7,800 nucleotides of DNA from Thermoplasmata archaeon (lineage in GTDB: Archaea; Thermoplasmatota; Thermoplasmata; Thermoplasmatales; Thermoplasmataceae): assembly GCA_021792045.1 (NCBI GenBank), contig JAJYVJ010000077.1, positions 1 to 7,800 on the forward strand, given 5' to 3'. Positions within the stretch are counted from its first letter, which is position 1, and every line of letters starts with the position of its first letter. Below the pieces are notes generated by a model. It was not told the origin of the DNA. It made no database searches and saw only the letters and a list, made by a program, of their open reading frames with translations. Both the position numbers and the translations under genes were made by a program. Shown piece after piece: positions 4,934 to 7,800 of this stretch.

Positions 4934-6655
4934 ATGGATAAAACAGAATCCGAACAAATTGAGAAGTTAGTATGTTCTAAGTATAAGTGCGTGGACAAAA
5001 CTTATGACGGAAAAACACTAACTATCAATATAGATCACCTCGATTCTTACCCGGACAACGTATTCGATAATCTGTCCGATGCAGTTGAAAGAATGGGATT
5101 CGTAGCATTCACAGTCAAGGGAAATCCAGATTCTATAGTTATTTTGGATAAGCCCCCAAATAGAAAATCAGATTCTACAGTCAAGATAGCACTTGTAGTA
5201 GCTACAATTCTTAGTATAATCTATGTAGGATACACTTACACTTCTGCGTTCATTGGTGGATCAAATTTTCCAACGATCCTAGGATACTCGCTCATTTTTT
5301 ACACAATACCCATCATAACGATTCTTGGAAGTAGGGAGATTGGAAGGTTTGTCGCACTTCATAAGAATGGTATGAGATATCAATTCCCTGTGCTCATTCC
5401 GAATCCTCTTGGAATGGGGGCAATGGGTTCTCTTAATTCGAGAAGTGACTCATTTAAAAACAGAAAAGTTATGATCGAGACAGGTGCTTATTCCCTCATT
5501 TTTGGGCTGCTTATTTCCATATTTTTCTATATATTTGGGGCACTTTTTACCATTAGTTCCCTGCACTTTTACTCTATTTCGCACTCAACAAGTAGCATAG
5601 GTAGCTCACTAATCTCGCAAATATTTCTCTTTGGCGGTCTCCCGATATCGGGTTCTCTCACCCCTATAGGTTTTGCAGGTTTTGTTGGTCTGATAATAAC
5701 GGCGTATAACGCTTTACCTCTTGGATTCCTTGATGGGGGCTTAATTTCATCGGGAATCTTCGGAAAAAATTCTTATATCTTATCGTATGTCTCTGTTGTA
5801 GTCATAGTTGGCTTCGCCATCCTGTATCCACCAGTTCTCGTTTTGGCGGTTTTTGCGCTTTTGTTTGGCGCAAAAGGGCCCCAACCATTGAATAATTTGA
5901 GTCATGTATCAATGAGTGGAAAATCTTTGACAGTAATAGCGTTCATTGTACTTGTTATTGGAATAGCCCCGCTACCCTTACACGTTCCATATAATACGTT
6001 TCATATATCTGTCCCCAATCCAGATGTTTTAATTTATAATAGCAGTCAACAGGAGGTAAATTTTACCATGAGCCTCAATAATACTGGTGCAGTGACCGTA
6101 TTTCCATCGTTTGGTGTTACTCCGACTATAAAGTATGATGTCTCTGGCATATCAGACTCTGTACTGCCTGGAAAACAGTCGTTCTATCAGATTACAATAT
6201 TTACTGGTAAAAATCTATCTTACGGGTTTTCCAACTACACGATTACTGTAAAATCTGGCTCCGCTCAAAGTTCTACTAATGTAAGGGTCCTGCGGATTAA
6301 CGTTACATCCGCTGTTGAATTTCCTAACATTGCTTCAAGAATTATCAATATTCCTGTGTACAAAGAAAAGTCTTTTATAGTTACAAGCTACAGTAGTTCA
6401 AAGGCTAATTCAACTATAAGGATAATGAGTGTAGGTGGGCAAAATCTATCATTTCTATTTTTCCCGTCAAACAAAAGTAGTACATCGGCGTATGTAAGTT
6501 CTGGTTTTCAAGTTCTCACACTCAACCTAGTTATCAATGCTACAAGCAGTTATGAATTTCGGGTGGAACCACTGACTAAACCAGACTATTGGTATATTGT
6601 TGCATTTAACTCTACCTTCAGTGGGACCTACGAAGAGATACAAGTGATTCCATGA
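4934..6655 (+). CDS. Site-2 protease-fold (M50/EGY-like) membrane protein lacking the zinc histidines, with large external C-terminal domain
   Basis: This 573-residue integral membrane protein has three parts. The first is a cytosolic alpha/beta domain (1-80). The second is a membrane core of about six to seven segments (near 84-106, 115-142, 183-206, 228-258, 283-312 and 332-350). The third is a Ser/Thr/Asn-rich, beta-looking C-terminal domain (about 352-573), predicted outside. The core has the S2P signature: IPNPLGMGAMGSL (155-167) with R177 after it, and YNALPLGFLDGG (258-269). However, the expected HExxH reads R134-E135-I-G-R138, and the residue after LDGG is L270 where relatives commonly have His. 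Glu135 and Asp267 remain. Catalysis by the usual zinc mechanism is therefore unlikely; a scaffolding or substrate-binding role is inferred. The external domain holds 11 N-x-S/T sequons, consistent with surface glycosylation. It follows alaS by 17 bp with a good ribosome site and overlaps the next gene by 4 bp. Confidence 0.85.
   Translation: MDKTESEQIEKLVCSKYKCVDKTYDGKTLTINIDHLDSYPDNVFDNLSDAVERMGFVAFTVKGNPDSIVILDKPPNRKSDSTVKIALVVATILSIIYVGYTYTSAFIGGSNFPTILGYSLIFYTIPIITILGSREIGRFVALHKNGMRYQFPVLIPNPLGMGAMGSLNSRSDSFKNRKVMIETGAYSLIFGLLISIFFYIFGALFTISSLHFYSISHSTSSIGSSLISQIFLFGGLPISGSLTPIGFAGFVGLIITAYNALPLGFLDGGLISSGIFGKNSYILSYVSVVVIVGFAILYPPVLVLAVFALLFGAKGPQPLNNLSHVSMSGKSLTVIAFIVLVIGIAPLPLHVPYNTFHISVPNPDVLIYNSSQQEVNFTMSLNNTGAVTVFPSFGVTPTIKYDVSGISDSVLPGKQSFYQITIFTGKNLSYGFSNYTITVKSGSAQSSTNVRVLRINVTSAVEFPNIASRIINIPVYKEKSFIVTSYSSSKANSTIRIMSVGGQNLSFLFFPSNKSSTSAYVSSGFQVLTLNLVINATSSYEFRVEPLTKPDYWYIVAFNSTFSGTYEEIQVIP
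5851..5875 (+). repeat. 8-bp perfect inverted repeat inside the M50-like gene
   Basis: TTTTGCGC (5851-5858) and GCGCAAAA (5868-5875) are perfect inverted arms with a 9-nt T-rich loop, able to form a hairpin in the mRNA. It lies in the codons for a hydrophobic segment (about residues 307-314), where simple sequence is expected. Function, if any, is unknown. Confidence 0.4.
6644..6648 (+). promoter_or_regulatory. GTGAT ribosome-site match before the kinase-like gene
   Basis: GTGAT, complementary to the ATCAC part of the archaeal 16S tail, ends 3 nt before the ATG at 6652. Close spacing is expected when the 3' half of the site (GTGATC) does the pairing. Together with the ATGA overlap it supports reinitiation or coupling with the M50-like gene. 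Confidence 0.4.
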
Positions 6656-7725
6656 GTAACAAGAATGTTGGGTTCCTAGTAAATCCCATTGCCGGGTGCG
6701 GGCAGTTTTTTAACATGAAAGGATCTGATTCTCTCTCTACAAAGGATTGCCGTGAATCTTTGTCTTTGCAAATGGCCGAGAAATTTCTTGACCTGATACC
6801 TGAAACAAATGTAACCTATTACACTGCCAGCGGAAATATGGGTGAGAGAGCATTTTATAAGAAATCATCGGATGTTTTTCGCGTTATCTATGATGCTCCT
6901 GAGATCACGTCAAGCGCTGACACACGAAACTTCGTCCGCGCGCTAAGAGCTTATTCCGTAGATATCTTAGTATTTTTTGGGGGGGATGGCACAGCAAAGG
7001 ATCTTGTTGATGCGAACGTGGATATACCAGTCCTTGGTGTTCCAGCTGGAACCAAAATGTTTAGCTCAGTGTTCTCTATATCTGCGGAAGATGCCGCTTC
7101 TGTGTTGAGATCGCTTCTTTCGGGAGATGAAGCGGTAATCGTTAATGGAGACGTAATATATGTTGATGAAAACAAGTACTCTGCAGGAGATTTAGCTCTC
7201 TCTTCGTATGGTCAGTTAAAAATACCCTCTTCCCCCATGATCATTAGGACTTGCAAAGGAGAATATCCAGATAGCACTATTATGGACATAGTCGAATATA
7301 TACAAGAAATAATGAGGCCAGGTGTCAATTATATCATTGGCCCTGGTTCGACATGCCTTGAAATAAAAAAGTTGTTCAGCAATAATGGAACTGCATTCGG
7401 CTTCGATCTCATAAAGGATCGGGAGATCGTGGCCAGAGATCTCTCCGAGAAAGAAATTTACGAATCTGAAATTAATCCCACAAAAATAATTATTTCTCCG
7501 CTTGGAGGTCAGGGGTTTCTTATTGGAAGAGGCAACAAGCAGTTATCAGCAAGAGTGATAAAAAGAACAGGTTTTGAAAATTTAATTGTCGTTTCTGGTG
7601 CAGAAAAACTTAATGGTATCAACAGCCTCTACATAGATATCAACAACTTGGATTTTACTATCCCTAGTTACACAAAAGTGCTTTACGGATATGGCACTTT
7701 CAGACTGGTAAAGCTTCAGAGATAA
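6652..7725 (+). CDS. ATP-NAD kinase-like protein (COG3199/AcoX-type)
   Basis: This 357-residue cytosolic protein belongs to the ATP-NAD kinase-like group represented by COG3199, distinct from the short canonical NAD kinase. Landmarks are VGFLVNPIAGCGQ (6-18) with a following KGSD (23-26), NMGE (62-65), the nucleotide-binding loop FFGGDGTAKD (108-117), GVPAGTKMFSSVF (129-141), IIGPGSTC (228-235), SPLGGQGFLIGRGN (282-295) and a C-terminal Gly/Tyr strand, YGYG (345-348). Family knowledge suggests phosphorylation of NAD or a related metabolite with ATP or polyphosphate, but the substrate is not established for most members. The ATG overlaps the stop of the M50-like gene (ATGA), so the two are translationally linked. 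The GGDGT loop is encoded by T6 followed by G7, an unusual homopolymer pair. Confidence 0.92.
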   Translation: MSNKNVGFLVNPIAGCGQFFNMKGSDSLSTKDCRESLSLQMAEKFLDLIPETNVTYYTASGNMGERAFYKKSSDVFRVIYDAPEITSSADTRNFVRALRAYSVDILVFFGGDGTAKDLVDANVDIPVLGVPAGTKMFSSVFSISAEDAASVLRSLLSGDEAVIVNGDVIYVDENKYSAGDLALSSYGQLKIPSSPMIIRTCKGEYPDSTIMDIVEYIQEIMRPGVNYIIGPGSTCLEIKKLFSNNGTAFGFDLIKDREIVARDLSEKEIYESEINPTKIIISPLGGQGFLIGRGNKQLSARVIKRTGFENLIVVSGAEKLNGINSLYIDINNLDFTIPSYTKVLYGYGTFRLVKLQR

Positions 7726-7800
7726 AGTACAACAACACGGAAAGGGAACAACGCATATGTCTGGGCAAACACCAAGTGGCCTATGTTAACAATTAGTAAC
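7726..7800. other. Intergenic tail without a recognisable gene or terminator
   Basis: The 75 bp after the kinase-like gene have no oligo-T terminator and no clear TATA box. An ATG at 7754 opens only 10 codons before TAA. The last bases include GTTAAC and similar AT-rich simple sequence. Where the operon ends cannot be seen from this window. Confidence 0.5.

Noticed and set aside
5851..5875. Hairpin inside the M50-like gene as a terminator or regulatory element
   Set aside because: It lies mid-gene in a simple-sequence hydrophobic coding stretch, and archaeal termination relies on oligo-T rather than hairpins; chance is the simplest explanation.
7754..7786. Short ATG-started frame (10 codons) in the right-hand tail
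   Set aside because: It stops after ten codons and has no ribosome site or recognisable similarity; a frameshifted gene start could not be supported.
1..7800. CRISPR arrays, tRNA or rRNA genes, insertion sequences
   Set aside because: No regularly spaced repeats, no tRNA-like cloverleaf or conserved T-loop pattern, and no transposase or terminal inverted repeats were seen.

Overview
The window looks like chromosomal DNA of a wall-less, acidophilic-type euryarchaeon of the Thermoplasmatales or a close relative. The evidence is an archaeal MBF1 transcription factor, an archaeal fibrillarin, an archaeal-type alanyl-tRNA synthetase with a four-cysteine N-terminal extension, and a COG3199 ATP-NAD kinase-like protein. 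TATA-like boxes lie about 20-30 nt upstream of the first genes of transcription units (leaderless style), while internal genes have GGTGA/GAGGT-type ribosome sites or overlaps. The base composition is AT-rich, with many AGA/AGG and ATA codons. The assignment to Thermoplasmatales is inference; no rRNA is present.

Left side, minus strand (1-608): MBF1 (149 aa) is followed by a 30-codon ORF whose ATG overlaps the MBF1 stop codon. That ORF ends at an amber codon, and the same frame then stays open to the window edge, with a TTG start preceded by an AGGT site. This is either a tiny coupled ORF plus the start of another gene, or one gene broken by TAG.

Middle: a divergent intergenic region (609-717) carries promoter-like elements for both strands and a 14-bp dyad. 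A divergent fibrillarin-like gene (718-1374, TTG start) follows. It stands alone, without the nop5 gene that commonly lies beside archaeal flpA.

Right side, plus strand (1443-7725): four tightly packed genes form a probable operon. They are a YcgJ/UbiE-like class I SAM methyltransferase, alaS, a large membrane protein of the site-2 protease (M50) fold, and a COG3199 kinase-like protein. Junctions are 6 bp, 17 bp and a 4-bp ATGA overlap. A TATA-like box at about 1414 could drive the unit.

The most striking observation is the M50 protein. Its expected HExxH zinc motif reads REIGR and the later LDGGH reads LDGGL, so both histidine zinc ligands are gone while the fold signature remains. It also carries a C-terminal domain of about 220 residues with 11 N-glycosylation sequons. 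It is best read as a pseudoprotease with a large external domain, of unknown role. Gene linkage gives no clear pathway: translation (alaS, flpA) is mixed with a membrane pseudoprotease and a nucleotide-kinase-like enzyme.
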